Shown: in pieces, positions 51,356 through 63,818 of the stretch
How positions within the stretch are numbered: position 1 is the first letter of the stretch
Layout of the letters: every line of letters starts with the position of its first letter
Origin: Lenzites betulinus
Lineage: Eukaryota; Basidiomycota; Agaricomycetes; Polyporales; Polyporaceae
Assembly (NCBI GenBank): GCA_022264855.1
Contig: JABYQU010000049.1
Coordinates: 1-64,000, forward strand
Length of the DNA: 64,000 nt
Reading direction: 5' to 3'
Made by a program: the position numbers and the translations under genes
The notes under the pieces: model-generated
Told to the model about the DNA's origin: nothing
Seen by the model: the letters and a program-made list of their open reading frames with translations, nothing else
The model's database searches: none

Positions 51356-53823
51356 GTGTCCGACAGCCCACTCCTTGAGGTGATCTGCCCGCCACAACCG
51401 CCTGCTCACAATCGTCTTGATGACCCAGTCTTCGCAAAACACTTGTACATCCGTGTTCTTGAAGTGCGATCCTCCATTGGTCATGAATGTCTCCGGTGGC
51501 ACATATCCGTTGAAGATATGCTTCAATGCCGCTATGGTTGTGCGTGCCGTTCCTGCCAATTTATACTTGAATACCCACACATACTGCAAGAACACATCTA
51601 AGAAAACACTCAGCGTGTGGTAGCCTCCTTTCCCTGTTGGCATGGAGAGATAGTCTCCGACCACAAGTTCAAACAGATGCCTCCGTGTGATTGGTTGCAT
51701 GAGGGAATGTAGATGGGTTTGACCGAAGTTCTTGCATTGTGGGCAGTGATACAGGCCTTCCACTATAGACTGATCAAGTCGCAGGCTCCAATATTTGTCT
51801 GCAATTGCCAGTTTGACATAATTGCACCCCCAATGTCCTCCTCATTTGTGTGTCGCCCTTGCCACCTCCATGGCTTTTTTTTTATGATGCACTCCCGGTC
51901 ATCCCTTGGTTTTCCATAACTTGCCGTTGGTGATGAAATACTATTTCGCCTGATGTTGTGCACGTTGCGCAGTTCACTTCTCCATGTGCGTCGTCAGGTC
52001 CTGCAGCGCTTGTATGAGTTCTGTGAATATTGGCTCGTCTTTAGGAGTTTGTCAGTTAAGTCTGCTTCATCCTCGTTCACGTCTACCTGGAACAAGTCGT
52101 TTACGAGGCCCATGTTGGCTTCCCAATCTTCGCACACTGACCACGTGCTCCCATCTGTGTCTGTTCTAGGTTTTCCCTCGCTCGCCCAACTGAGTGCCTC
52201 TGCGACTGTGCTCAACCTTCATGGTATGTGCCATACATCAGCTATATTGTGTGTGTATGACGTTCAAGTGCTCGTTTGATAGTGCGTCTCGTAGTGCATG
52301 GCAGTCTGTCTCGATCTCGATTGGGATGCCCCACATGATATCTGAAAACTTAGCCAGCCCGAACTTCAGTGCCGCAAACTTCAAAAGGAAGGACTTGTAC
52401 TTAGCCTCCGATGTTGATGTTCATTTTGATGTGAATGCAATCGGATGTACCTTTTGAACTGTTTGTCTGTTCAGCCATACATCTGTGAATCGTTGCGCTA
52501 ACACCGCTCCAAACCCTTCTTGACATCCATTAGTGGTCCATAGTCCCGTCTTGTAGTAGTTTGTATGGGTGTTTCGCTGTAAGATAAGCAAACGTCGATG
52601 GTGCCCCTGCAAGGCCAAACGGCATCTTGACACACTGGAAATATCCCTGTCCTTCTACGTAGAAGCACGTGTATGGCCTGGATTCTTCCACCACTGTGAC
52701 TGCATAGAATGCAGAAGCAAATTCAAATGTACATACGGGTTAGTGTCCGCTAACCCGTTGTTGTTTGGCCCTTATGTCTCCTTGTGGCATAGGCGCAATC
52801 TCCGTGACCTTGTTGATCACTCCGAAGTTATGACACATGCCCCACTTTCGCTCTACCTGAGGTGGTTCAGGCTTTGTTTCATTCGGTTCTCTGTCAGACA
52901 TGTCAAATGCCTTGGGTAGCCCTGCGTTGATGCACTGTTCATTCACTCGCCTTTGCAGTTCCTCCATTGACAACCCTGGTCCTTCATGTACCTTGTGTGC
53001 TAACGTAATCGGTGCAACACATTTCACCTTACTAGGCTTGCAGGGCTTGATGACTCCGGTCTCAAGAAGTTTGTCTATCTTGTAAACGAATTCTCTCTGT
53101 GGAGTTGTCAGCGGTCTCTGATGTACTTTCTTCGGGAACGTAGCGTTTGGTGGGACGTTGAGTTTGTGTTCAGCACCCGGCACTGGTAGGACTTCTTTGA
53201 CTAATAGTGCAAAACAGTCAGCAAACTTGGTGATTAGATCCTTAAGTTGTTTCTTCTCTTCAGCTGTGACATTGTCACCAATTTTGACTGCTTCTACTAT
53301 TGCTTTGACACGTTCTGCTTTGAATGATTCTGTTGCTCTAGTGAAGATGTGGTTAGGATCATTGTTGCCGCTGAGTGCAAATATGGAGTTGTCAAGGAAC
53401 TCATTGTCCTCCTCGGTGGATCGTCCGACTTTGGGCACCTGTTGCTCGAGCCATTGAACTGCTCTTTGTCATATTCTTCTGCGTCCTGTGATCCATTCTA
53501 CTGGTTTCCCGACATAGTGTTTCTTCTTGATGCATCTTGTCTTTGCCATCTTCTGCTTCTTCTTCCTATTCCCTTTTGTCTTCGGCTCCATTGGTCACCG
53601 CTGGGTTCATACCAAGACACTGATCACCATAACAGTTTCTGACAAACACTCTTCTGTTGTTGTCGGACACTTCGATAGTGTCTTTGGGGTAGTTATGGAT
53701 CGCCTGTAGCGCTTCTAACATCGGCTTTCCAATGAGAAATAACCGTGCACTTCCACTTGGTAGTTGGTCGAGATTGTCAAAGATAGAGTCGTAGAAAGCG
53801 TAATGGTTGTGTTGTGTCGTCAA
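51356..53823 (-). mobile_element. Ty3/Gypsy retrotransposon pol, internally deleted and truncated
   Basis: On the minus strand from 53.8 kb downward: the protease end (LFLIGKPMLEALQAIHNYP), a linker, RT start (VHQRPLTTPQREFVYKIDKL, HNFGVINKVTEIAPMPQGDI), then after a stop RT continues (FEFASAFYAVTVVEESRPYT, MPFGLAGAPSTFA). The RT palm with its YxDD motif is deleted. RNase H/tether follows (GFGAVLAQRFTD, EAKYKSFLLKFAALKFGLA), then integrase (CPQCKNFGQTH, GDYLSMPTGKGGYHTL, ETFMTNGGSHFKN). Integrase is cut at 51355 by the right-arm LTR. Confidence 0.85.
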
Positions 53824-53979
53824 AGTTGTGTGTGTGTCGTGTCCGTATCAAGATCTGGCAGCGGAGAAGCAGAAGCCCCTTCCCAATGAGCGAGGGGGCA
53901 TTCCCTTCGAGTAGTCACTAAAACCTGTGTTAGCAGAAGCCAGATCAGCAAGATTCGTGCTACCCACTGTTTGATGTTC

Positions 53980-54230
53980 TGGGGGTGTTTTGGATGGGAT
54001 GGGACACGACACTCATGCAGGATCGATGGGAATGGAGTGGCCCGCCTACACCCCAGTCCTCAATCCCATTGAGCATCTCTGGGATGCCCTCAAACGCAAG
54101 CTTGCCACCTACAGAAACTCATCCACATCGATGTTGGAGCTGTGGAGAAGGGTTCAGTTCATATGGAAAGGATGACCGAGTCATGAAACAAATGGCTCTG
54201 CAATGAGGATATCAAACATTCACAAATAAT
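53980..54230 (+). mobile_element. Tc1/mariner transposase C-terminal fragment
   Basis: Reads FWGCFGWDG, then WPAYTPVLNPIEHLWDALKR and KLATYRNSSTSMLELWRRVQ in a neighbouring frame. The N-P-I-E-x-x-W block is the end of Tc1-family DDE transposases. The rest of the gene is missing. It differs from the 20-21 kb element, which retains only the N-terminal half. Confidence 0.75.
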
Positions 54231-57200
54231 TATTCAAGCCTATAAGAAGATGCACAAGATGTCCGGAAGGTCTTCAGAATCAGAATCCTCTCCCATTTGC
54301 ATTCTCCTTGATTGATGACATTGACCCTTTTCTCAATCATGCATTGCTCTTTGAACTCATCAGGACGCTGCAACTTACAACCCCCCTACAGTACTTGGGG
54401 TGGGCTGGATCCTTGTACACTCAACCTTTCACCTAAGATTCTAGGTTTGCCACCACCATGCCCAAATCGGGCATGATGGGCACCCCATGTGCGCGCCGCC
54501 ACCGGCGCGAGTGCCAGCACACGCACTTCCTTGCTGCCATGTTGGCCTGCACACCCCACCCCCCCTCCCGCTGAGCTGCAACAAGGCCTGATGTGTTCTT
54601 GCTGGGTCTCATCAAGGTTCTCCATGCACATGCTGGCCAGTGCCCGTACCCTCCTCGACACCTTTGTACAGTGAATTCAGCTCACCGCATTGGGACATAT
54701 GCAATGCCACTTGTGTGCGTCCCAATGTGGTCATACTGCTCGACACCCACTACCCCTACTACTACAAAATGTGTCCCAGCCCCTAACGGTCCCGCCCTAG
54801 CCCCTGCCTCCATTCAAGCACCAGCAAGTACTCAGCCCAATGGCAATGATGCTAGCATCAATGCCATGCTTGCCAATATAAAACCTCAATTCAGGCTGCC
54901 ACCGCCACCACATCAAAACCCTCCACGGGAGGTGTTGCATGCAATGGCATCCCCTCACACTGTCACTCACACCCTTACTCAAGGTTGGGGTGCCACAGGA
55001 CATGAGCACCGGTGGACAACGCCCTGCTGCCCACCCCCAGGATGATGCAGCTGCCTCTGCAAAGAGGGTCGCCTCCCCTGCTGTAAGTATTGTATCCATG
55101 CATATACTGCGCTTATTATATCCCAATTCCGACAATAAACGCCGTCAGCTGGTAGGCTCTAGTGTGACAAGGCCCGATGAGTCTGTATGTTGTGCCCAGA
55201 TCTATTTTAGTGTGCATATATTAATTTGTAACTGCATATAGTCTGTCAATAGTCAGGCCCTGAGCAGCAAGCAGAAGGCGGCCCCTCGGGGGTTGATTAT
55301 AGATGACACATTTGTCGACAATGACAATGATGACTTGCAGCCACTCAGCACAAAACGGAAGAAGCAGCAACCGGTCAGGGACTAAAAAATGCTCCATGGC
55401 AGCGTCATCTTCGCCCCAAAGAATGTCTCGCTGCCCCGCCGCAAGCTGGACAGCTACGAGCCCAAGTCCCATATATTGCTCAGTGAAATTAGATCAACGA
55501 TGCTCTACTGACTCCTATTTCTGCCTAGGTCTGTTTTTAGAGCTCCATTGCCCGTTGCGGTACCAAAACACACGGGCAACACCAAGATTGCGCTGTGAAC
55601 TGCTGCGTCCAATGTGTTCGCTCAGTCCGAGCTCTGTGAGTGCATCTGTCCCTTTCTTGGCCTGTAGCTGAAGGATCTCCAAGACACCCCCTTCATACTG
55701 TGCCAGAGGGATTATTGCGATGGGACCAGCATCCCCTGTGTCATATTGAAGCCCACACTGGAGCTTATACACAATAGCCCTACCCATCCATGGACCGACA
55801 TCTTCATTTGTCCACTTCCCAGCATCAAAGGCCTGCTTGTCCTTCTTATACTCATCTCGGAATGAAACAAAACACCCAGGTAGATGGCCACTGGACTGGT
55901 GGCCTGGTATGCAGCCAACATGGCCTTAGCAGTGTTCCCAATGACCAAAGCTGATAGAATGATAGCCTTTAATCAAAATTGGTTGTTAATTTCCGACACA
56001 GAGATGTAGAAATATGCTCACTCCAGTAGTGTGTCCTGTGGCTCTCCAGGCCTGGACTAAATGATGGACTCTGGTTCGGCTCCTAGGAAACTTTCCCAGT
56101 CCTACAGTCATGCCACTGATGATCTGAAGTGGTGAGAGATGGTTGTTCATTGAAGCAGTATTGTTTACAGCCAGTCATTGAAGGTATATCTCTTGTTCTC
56201 TTCTCCCCATGGCTCCTTTGGGCTTCTAGAGGCTGAGGTTGAGGAGGCTTACTTTCACTCTCCTTCAGATTAAACAGAAAGAATTGATACAAATACTGAA
56301 AACCCTTCATACTGATGCACATACCTCCTGCATGACCTCCCTGGTGTCAGCATTCACAGCCACTAGTCTCCCACTAGAATCTACAAATCTATTGACATAC
56401 TGGCGGGAGAAATTAGAGACTGGTATGTTGTGTATTACCTGGTCACAATCCTCCTTAATCTTCCTCAAGGTGGGCTTTCCAGCGATTGAATCCCTCTGAG
56501 GTACTCCAAGGAGAATGGTGCTTGAGAGACAGGGGAGTGTTTCTGAGCAGTGTTATGGGCCTGGCGTTGTTATGCCTCCAGGCTGGACTTCGGTGCTGGG
56601 TCAGGAATGTTGCCCTTGACAATGTCTCCAATTGATGTAGGCAGGTGAATGAGTGAGTGAGGTGCTGGCAGGGATGAACGGTGCCAGCAGGATCATGCAC
56701 TACATGGAGTGAGCATTGTGCCCCCTGACCAGGCTAATGGAGAGCCCTTAACAAGAAACTGTCGACAAAGGCAGGTGGCGCAGGAGAAGCGGATGGCAAC
56801 GTTGAAGGAGCAGATCCGCACCATTGGCTACTGGCTGGTATGGCTGTATTGTTGCGGTCAGTGTGTTGTTGTGTGCGGAGATTGTGCACATGGGCCTGCA
56901 CACATTGAAGAACGAGGACAGGCTGAACCAACACCAGGATCTGATGGAGCTGCTGCTCAAATGGATTGCCAAGGTGCTCATGCAGGCTGTGGAGCTGACA
57001 AACGCTCTGTGCATTGGGAGCAATGAGTGGATGACAGGGGTGCTGGTGCAGCTCTGGGGGAAGGAGCATTGGAGGAACTATGAGAATGAGTTCAAGGTGT
57101 TGAACTTGCCGTACATATTCCCATTCATGGAACTGTCAGAGTTTTGCCTACCTTTGCAACGGGGACATGGTGAAGCTTACGCAGTTATTTGCATTGAGCA

Positions 57201-57399
57201 ATACAAAGGCAGGCATGTGAGCAATATTGATTTGTGTCACTATTTGGATGCTGGTTTGTTGTATTGTACAGATGTGGATGTTGGCAATTCAGTCGAGGTT
57301 GAGGGAGATGTGGTGAAATGCTACACTGCACGACAACGACAACAAGGACTGGATCGAGAGTGTGATGTCCGTGTTTGCGCTTGTGAAGAAGTGGCGGCA

Positions 57400-58060
57400 A
57401 GCGCAGGTCAACACAGATGAAGAGCTGCAAACTGCGCGTGTGAAGAAGGATATGCACACAATGGCAGCATATTTACCATGGGTAAATGGACTTGTAGAGG
57501 GCACTAACAAGCTACTACTCCATGTCTTGAAGAGGCTCTGTGTGCAGGACTTGGAAAGAATGACGAAGACTCCGAAGACGTAACGAAGCGACTCCGAAGC
57601 TGGCCAGACCACATTGACGAAGCAGTGAGATGTCTTGACACCCGACTGCTGCCTGCTTTGAAGTTCTCCCCGCAGGAGCTCATGTTTGGCACCTTGGTTA
57701 ACACACTGCCAACGACGCCAAAGTACACATGGTATATGCCGATCAACAACGACTTGACGGGTACAACAAGGTGTTCAGGCATGCGAACAGAAGGAAAACG
57801 GTGTTTGACAAAAGGGTACTCTTATTGCGAGCAGGCCCCGTGGTCTTCAAGAATGACAGCCTTGTGCAAGTCTATCGGAACGACCTTGATTACACATTCA
57901 AAATGGAGAGGAAGTTACTACCCAAGTGGTCAGAATCAATACAGAGTGGTGAGTCGCAAAGCCAACTCATATCAGTTGTCTACACTAGACAAAGTGAGGC
58001 ACACAGCAGTGTTGGGTAGTGTGGAGTCATTAAATGCACACCCGAAGTGGGTGAACTGAG
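57400..58060 (+). mobile_element. LTR-retrotransposon integrase C-terminal fragment
   Basis: The plus strand reads AYLPWVNGLVEGTNKLLLHV, then after a frameshift WPDHIDEAVRCLDTRLLPAL with KFSPQELMFG, and later YRVVSRKANSYQLSTLD. The N-G-x-V-E-x-x-N-K motif is the end of the integrase core, and the last block is the chromo-like C-terminal end. Shifts and stops make it inactive. It is the opposite strand to the 51-54 kb Gypsy remnant. Confidence 0.7.
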
Positions 58061-60185
58061 CTGAGTGACTTCTTTCTGATATATATATCTTCTTTATGTA
58101 ATGTGCCAACATCGCTTACAGTACAGGAATATATATGAGGGGCGACAAAGGCTACCCACAACATGCTCTCTATCATGTCGGACACAATCATTCATGGCTA
58201 CATAATCGTCGTTGTCGCTCACACCACGTGGGGCTTCAGCGGGAGGTACCCCGACATTGTTGTACCACGGTTCCCCCTCCTGCGACCGGTATCAGTAGGT
58301 GCGCACCTTGCGATCCAAATGACGGACAGCACCTATGACGGAATATCAACCTTTGCACGTGTCGTTGACAGCATATGCATCATCAAGCGAGATGTGGTCG
58401 AGTTCGTGCTCCTTCCGCGGCTCTTTGAGCCGGGGAACGACTGGAGGCGAACCTTCATACTGTGTGTAGCAAGGGATGAGGCCAACCTGGGACCCTGGGC
58501 CATGCTGTGGTTTCTCGTCAATGGACCATGGAGGAGTTGGTGCGGACAATTACCTTGCGGGAACAGGAAGCGGACAGTTTCAGGACTGTGAGCAATACCG
58601 ACTGGACCGGGAGCCAGGAGTGGCTACCCCACGCAAGATCAACGACACCGCCTTAAACTACGTAATCACCCACCACCTTAAACTACGTAATCACCCAGAT
58701 GGGTAAGCTATTCCCTGAGGTACAGGAGTGCGAGAGCCACTGGAAGATGAAGCATTTTGTGATGAACATGTACTCTGACTTCAGGCATGATAGATCAGCC
58801 ACAACCCATCTAGTGCTGTCTCTGAGACTATGCCCATTGTGACATCTGAGCCTCTCCCACATGTAGCTTCAGTGGAAACTCAGGACTTGGACTTTGCTAC
58901 TACTCAATCTTTGCTAGAATCCTCTGAGGCTCAACCATCCAGATTGGATACCATTCCAGTGTCTCTGGTGCCAGCGGAGGGTCTCATAGAGTTGTCAGTG
59001 CAGGCTGTAAAATTGAAGGTATGTGGTCTTAACTTACGGTCAAGATGCTCATTCAAGATGCACAACACATCATAGATTGGTAACCCCCTGTAAGTATCAT
59101 ATTTATCATATGCGCACACATGCTGTTGACTCACTTTTGCCCAATTTCCGTGTTGCATGCATTATCAGCACAGTCTTCTAGAACCCCACCACTACTCCCC
59201 TGCCTAGCTTACTTGGTACCCTTATCAAGAAAGGCAGTGGCCCAGGTGGCATATGTACATTACCCATATTGCATCCGGGATCCCTGCCTAATCCGTCCTT
59301 GGGTCTGTCAACAGATCAAAGCAACAAAGCAACAAAGATGCAAGTCACTAAGAACAAGATGGCAAGGTGAGTACTATCATGTTGTGTATATGATCCTAAT
59401 CATCAATTTATTATCCACCTTTGTGTCAGGGACCTATATGCCCATGTCTATCTCAAATCACACCCGACAATCTCAGCCACTGATTTTGATAAGGTTTGGA
59501 AGGCCCTTGGCAAGGACACCCTCAAGGTACATTATATTCCCGTCATATGAGCACAACCACACCACTGATGACCAAATGGCTGCCTAGAAGTATGATGCAC
59601 TGTGAGTACATCAACTCCTGCTGATTACCCTGGCCCACCGGTTCAATATGGCTTTTTACAGCCGCAAATACGTACTTCTATGCAGTGCAGAGTCTTTTGA
59701 TGAGATTACCAATGCATGGAGCAACTTTGGCAAGGATGATTGTGAGGTAGGTGGCTGTTTTATTCCCATTAAGCATTGATGTATGCTGATCCACTGTGTA
59801 CTAGAACTACTACAAGGTGGAAGCCATACCAAAGGATCATAAGGAGAAGGGAAGAAGGTTGTCAGCAGTATCAAGGAGAACAATGAGGATGGCATGGGAG
59901 AACACAGGGATCGTGGGGCGGCATGGGCTGGTACGAAACAACCTGCCTATGTCTATGTCTGCAGTAATAGCCAGAATGTGCCTTACTTTTCTGGCATCTA
60001 TCGGACCCGGCCAAAGTTGGCAAGTGCCAGATATCAACAGGATACATCAGATATGTACAGAGTCGATGCTGCACTATACCAGGATTATTCCCGGCAATGC
60101 CAATATTTCCAGCACCTTATGGCAATTGCTGGCATGTCAGAAATAAGTGGATATAGCCTGCTGGCACCAGACTGACTTTTCACCA

Positions 60186-60495
60186 GGCTCCAACCTCTGA
60201 GCCTGAACTCCAAAGTCTGTCCAGACTTTGTACTTCTCTCTAGCTTCTTTTCTCTGCATATACTTCTTCCCCCCACTTTTCCCCCAACTTCTATCTGGAC
60301 TTTATGTCCACCTCTGATTTCCACTAGTCCAAAATAAAGAACTTCCAGCGAGTTTGCTCAGTGCGTTGCTAATAGCCTCGCAGTGTTCTCAGCCCATGTG
60401 CTGTTAAGTCCAGCTTGGACTTCCATATTGGACTTCAGACTCCATACTCTGAGCACACCAGACTGCTGTCCTCTGGGCAGCATATTTCTAACAGG
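60186..60495 (+). mobile_element. 3' fragment of an LTR related to the solo LTR
   Basis: Text from CTCCAACCTCTGAGCCTG to GCATATTTCTAACA parallels 41810-42178 with moderate divergence, including the end block CTCCATACTCTGAGCACACC. It is the 5'-truncated remnant next to the DIRS-like element. Confidence 0.7.
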
Positions 60496-60744
60496 TAGAT
60501 AATTACACATTCTAGTGTGCCACTATCTATGACTATGGTTGCAATGCTTGCATGTCTATGTGCATCTATGTGAGCATGATTATGTTTGTTACAGCCATCA
60601 CAACAGTGAGGTGATATATTACTAAGGAGATCTACTTAAGAAGAAAAGACTGGGTTTAACTCACATCTTAATAATTAAACACCACGAATCGTTGGTTTCC
60701 TGCCCGCAAAAATCAGCTGGCCTTTCCCGGTGCTAGGCAAACTC

Positions 60745-60802
60745 GGGTGCCGCCCCGGCGCGGTTGTGCTTGGGGCACGTGCGCGACGAGGGGGCGGCAC
60801 CC
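60745..60802. repeat. 12-bp perfect inverted repeat in the DIRS-like 3' region
   Basis: GGGTGCCGCCCC at 60745-60756 is the exact complement of GGGGCGGCACCC at 60791-60802, with 34 nt between. It lies downstream of the recombinase stop, where the element's terminal structure or terminator would be. Confidence 0.6.
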
Positions 60803-60961
60803 AATGCTGCATTTTAAACCGAAACACTACAAGTCTAATAAAAAAAGAAAGAGAATGAGTCGGTAGATGGTGAGGAAAATGTGGTTTTAAGTTGGTTTTA
60901 ACAGGGGTGGGAAGTGGGGGCACACAGTCAGGACGGTGAGATAGAGGCGGGGTGGTTGCGA

Positions 60962-61975
60962 TCAAGAACCCGGAGGGGGGCGTGCGGGGCCGTCGTGAAG
61001 CGAACACCCTTCGCAGAGCATCGCGCTCAGCAAAGCTGGGTGTTTGCGAATGTAGATGAGCCATGCATCGGAGGACCAGCGTCCTAGCGCCTGGATGGAC
61101 GCCGGAGAGACACCCGCCGCGGCTAGGGAGGTTGCGCCTCCAGCGCGCATTGAGTGACCAGAGATGTCGCGCGGAAAAATTCCGCGCAGTCTGGACATGA
61201 ACCAAGAACGCGCCAGTATTGCGCTGTTTGCGCGTAGCCAGAGTTTGGGTCGCAGGCGAAATAGGTTGTCGCGCTTTTTGAGGTATTCGGAGAATACTGA
61301 GTGTGGGTCGGGTGTGTTTGCCGACCGTTGCACAAGGACGTGATTACCCTCGAAGAATGCGTCGGTTTTGTGGGCCGGGAGGAGGAACTCGAAAGCGCCG
61401 TTGGTGAGTTTGACGGATGCGCGCATGGTGAGCTTCCGGTAGGATTGGAGAGCGATGTTGTCTGGCCACACGAGCTCGCCAAGGTGAAGGAGGGTGTGGA
61501 AACCGGTCATGAGTATTGTAGCGAACAAGATGACGTCGTAGGAGGGGGATGCGCCGAGGGAAGCGAGGGCGCGCTGCAATTCATCCTTTGAAAGTGCGCG
61601 CTTGCGCACAATAGGTTTGCTCCGAAGACGCTTGAAACCCTTCATAGTTCGCGAGACGAGGGGGGATGTGCGAGCTGCGCGCACTGCGGGGTAGAACACT
61701 TCCAGTTCGCTGCAGATTCCGGACAGGTAGGAATCGACCGAACTAGGCTCAATATGATGGCACATGTACGTCGCATAAAGAGTCTCAGCGGTGGGGTCTA
61801 TTGGGAAATGGTGGAGGTGAACGAAGTTCAAGAAGCTATTGAGGGCAGAGGAGTAGGAAAGTTTTGTGCTTGTGTCGAGCGCGTGTCCGAGTGCGATAGC
61901 GCGCTCGTGCACAAGGCGCTCCGACGTCCAAGGGAGCCGCGCAGGCTGCCTGGACTTGCGGGAGGATGAGAGCAT
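60962..61975 (-). CDS. tyrosine recombinase of the DIRS-like element
   Basis: 337 residues from ATG at 61975. The N-terminal half is a SAM-like DNA-binding domain (STKLSYSSALNSFLNFVHLH). The catalytic half contains GHSMRAGGATSLAAAGV (His274, Arg277), GRWSSDAW (Trp300) and the nucleophile Tyr308 in IYIRKHP. The first catalytic Arg expected in an L-x-R-x-G-E-L motif reads His here (TLLHLGELVW, near residue 160), so the enzyme is probably inactive. The frame is otherwise complete. Its ATG overlaps the stop of the preceding RT/RNase H frame as TAATG, suggesting translation by re-initiation. Confidence 0.85.
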   Translation of the reverse strand: MLSSSRKSRQPARLPWTSERLVHERAIALGHALDTSTKLSYSSALNSFLNFVHLHHFPIDPTAETLYATYMCHHIEPSSVDSYLSGICSELEVFYPAVRAARTSPLVSRTMKGFKRLRSKPIVRKRALSKDELQRALASLGASPSYDVILFATILMTGFHTLLHLGELVWPDNIALQSYRKLTMRASVKLTNGAFEFLLPAHKTDAFFEGNHVLVQRSANTPDPHSVFSEYLKKRDNLFRLRPKLWLRANSAILARSWFMSRLRGIFPRDISGHSMRAGGATSLAAAGVSPASIQALGRWSSDAWLIYIRKHPALLSAMLCEGCSLHDGPARPPPGS

Positions 61976-63712
61976 TAAGGCGACGCCCCCATCGCATCTT
62001 GCGGGGGTATGAGGTGTATGAGCGTGATGTTCGGCACGCGTTCGCGTGCAAATTCGAGCTTCCCGCGCGAGAGCGCGACGGCGACAATATTGAGCTTGCC
62101 CGCGATGTGGTGGATGCGTACGTCTATGTCGTGCGCAAGCATGATGTTGACGGCGCTCTTGAGGATGGGGTTGTAGGGCAGGGACGCACACAAGGAGTTG
62201 AACACGGCGACGGTGTTCGAGTTGTCGGACAGCACAGCTAGGCGTTTGATGAACCATCCCGCCTTGCGCCAAACTCCAGCACGGTGAATCGCGGCGCATA
62301 CCGCGAGTGCTTCAAAGAAGAAGATGGTGGTGTTGGGGGCTTTTGCGGGGAGGTCACAGTGGAAACCTAGCTCGAGCCAAGGAAAGTAGATGCCGAGGCC
62401 GTGGCTCGACGCATCCGTGAGGGCGAATTCGTCGCCTAGTGCGCCAGGTTTGAGGTCTGCGGGAGTCCAGGTGTTTGCGTGGAGGAGGTGAACGCCGGGG
62501 GACATGAGGATATGGGACTTGAACCACTGCAGGTCTTGAATGACAGCGGCATTGATGTATACACCGGCGTGACGGTCGCTCTTCCCTGTCATCTTGTCGT
62601 AGATGTTGGAGAGCGCGGGCTTGAGGAGAGGGTAGACATTGAAAGCCCAGTTAGCATACCCTGTGAAAGCTTGGAACTCCGTGAGAGACCGACACCGGTT
62701 TCCGGGCGTGAGTACGCAGAAACTGTTGATGGTGTCGATCAAGCGCGCACAACCTTCGTCCGGTAGAGTGACGGACATGGCATTAGGGTCAACGTCGAAA
62801 CTTATCACGGGAAGACAGACCCCATGTAGTTGCTTGTGCGGCTCGTGAGGTACACCCAGGTCGTCCCAGAGCGTGAGGAGTCGGGCTTGCGGGGTGGGGA
62901 AGTAGCGCTGATATGGCTCGTACCAACAGACATTGCCAATCGGTGCGAAACCAAAATCGTCGTCGACATAATTGTGTTTGTAGACGACTCCAGCCTTGTG
63001 TTCGGCGATCCAGCTTACGAGACAGTCGAAGGCTGCCCAGATGCGCAAGGATCCTCGCCCACCGAAGAGGTTACAACGATCTATATAGCGCAGACCGTCA
63101 ATTGTCACCGCCTGCCGGATCTGCCAGAATGGTGACACAGGCATGCGTCGGTAGGCCTGAGAGACGTCTGATTTCCACATAATGAGGTTGCCCGCGTGTG
63201 TTCGACGAAACACGCGTAGAGTCTCCGAGGGCAGGGATGCCGTCGAGTACTGCGCCCTTGATCGCCTCGGGCCGTATCATCGAGTTGAGTGAAGAGGACC
63301 CAGTGCTTTGATCGTTGACAAGTCGGAACTTGGCAGAGTGGGGCTTGGGTACTACGTGGATAGGCATTGAGTACATCCCAGGCAACAGGTCACGTCCGAA
63401 AGACTCGGAGTAGCGGTTGAGCATGATCTCCTCGTCGCGCTGGCTGCGCAGAAATTGGGCCGCACTTTCGTCGTGGGGGGCTGGCTGTTTCTCGTCCCAG
63501 GTGTCCGGGTAGGCGGCGGGCTTCACGTCCGCGTCCAGCCAAAAGCCTTCGCGCAATGCGCGCACCACGGACTTGACGAAATCCTGGTTTGGGTGGTCCG
63601 TGAGATACTCCTCGAAATGGTCGACGTTCACGGGTGTTACGATTTTGAAAAGTGTTGGGTATGCCTTGAGAGTGCCGATGACTATTGGGTCCTCGCGCAC
63701 CGCACGCGGCAC
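61975..63712 (-). pseudogene. reverse transcriptase / RNase H of the DIRS-like element, frameshifted
   Basis: The 5' part (63712 to about 63230) reads YSMPIHVVPKPHSAKFRLVN, DQSTGSSSLNSMI and IKGAVLDGIPALGD. A one-base shift near 63220 moves the frame, which then continues to the stop at 61975. The second part has LIMWKSDVSQAYRRMP (first RT Asp), CNLFGGRGS and the YVDD catalytic box in HNYVDDDFGF. RNase H follows, with FALTDASSHGLGIYFPWLEL and LAVLSDNSNTVAVFN, ending IHHIAGKLNIVAVALSRG. RT copies the RNA and RNase H removes it. The shift would stop a full-length product. Confidence 0.85.
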
Positions 63713-63818
63713 GTCCGGGACGGGCGGGTGCGTCAGCGAGACTTCGGCGAAACACTTTGCTGGAGCTGCGTGATCGTCTCAGACAAGTCCCCTGAGAAAC
63801 CGCGGCTGCTCCGCGTTC

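Larger units (their letters stand above)
38159..60671. other. AT-rich, CpG-poor transposon island without host genes
   Basis: Base composition changes sharply after the CCCH stop: long AT-rich stretches with almost no CG dinucleotides replace the GC-rich flank, then GC-rich sequence returns at about 60.7 kb. Everything recognisable inside is a transposon piece, and the identifiable pieces are listed separately. No identifiable coding content was found in 38159-39315, 42180-44250 (apart from a hairpin), 44.9-46.1 kb, 48.2-50.0 kb, 54.3-57.3 kb or 58.1-60.18 kb. Short frames there, for example 58163-58591 and exon-like blocks near 59.4-59.9 kb, match nothing I know. Confidence 0.75.

Noticed and set aside
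58163..58591. 143-codon plus-strand frame with hydrophobic start
   Set aside because: No family match and surrounded by broken retroelement sequence. Reported only as part of the island.
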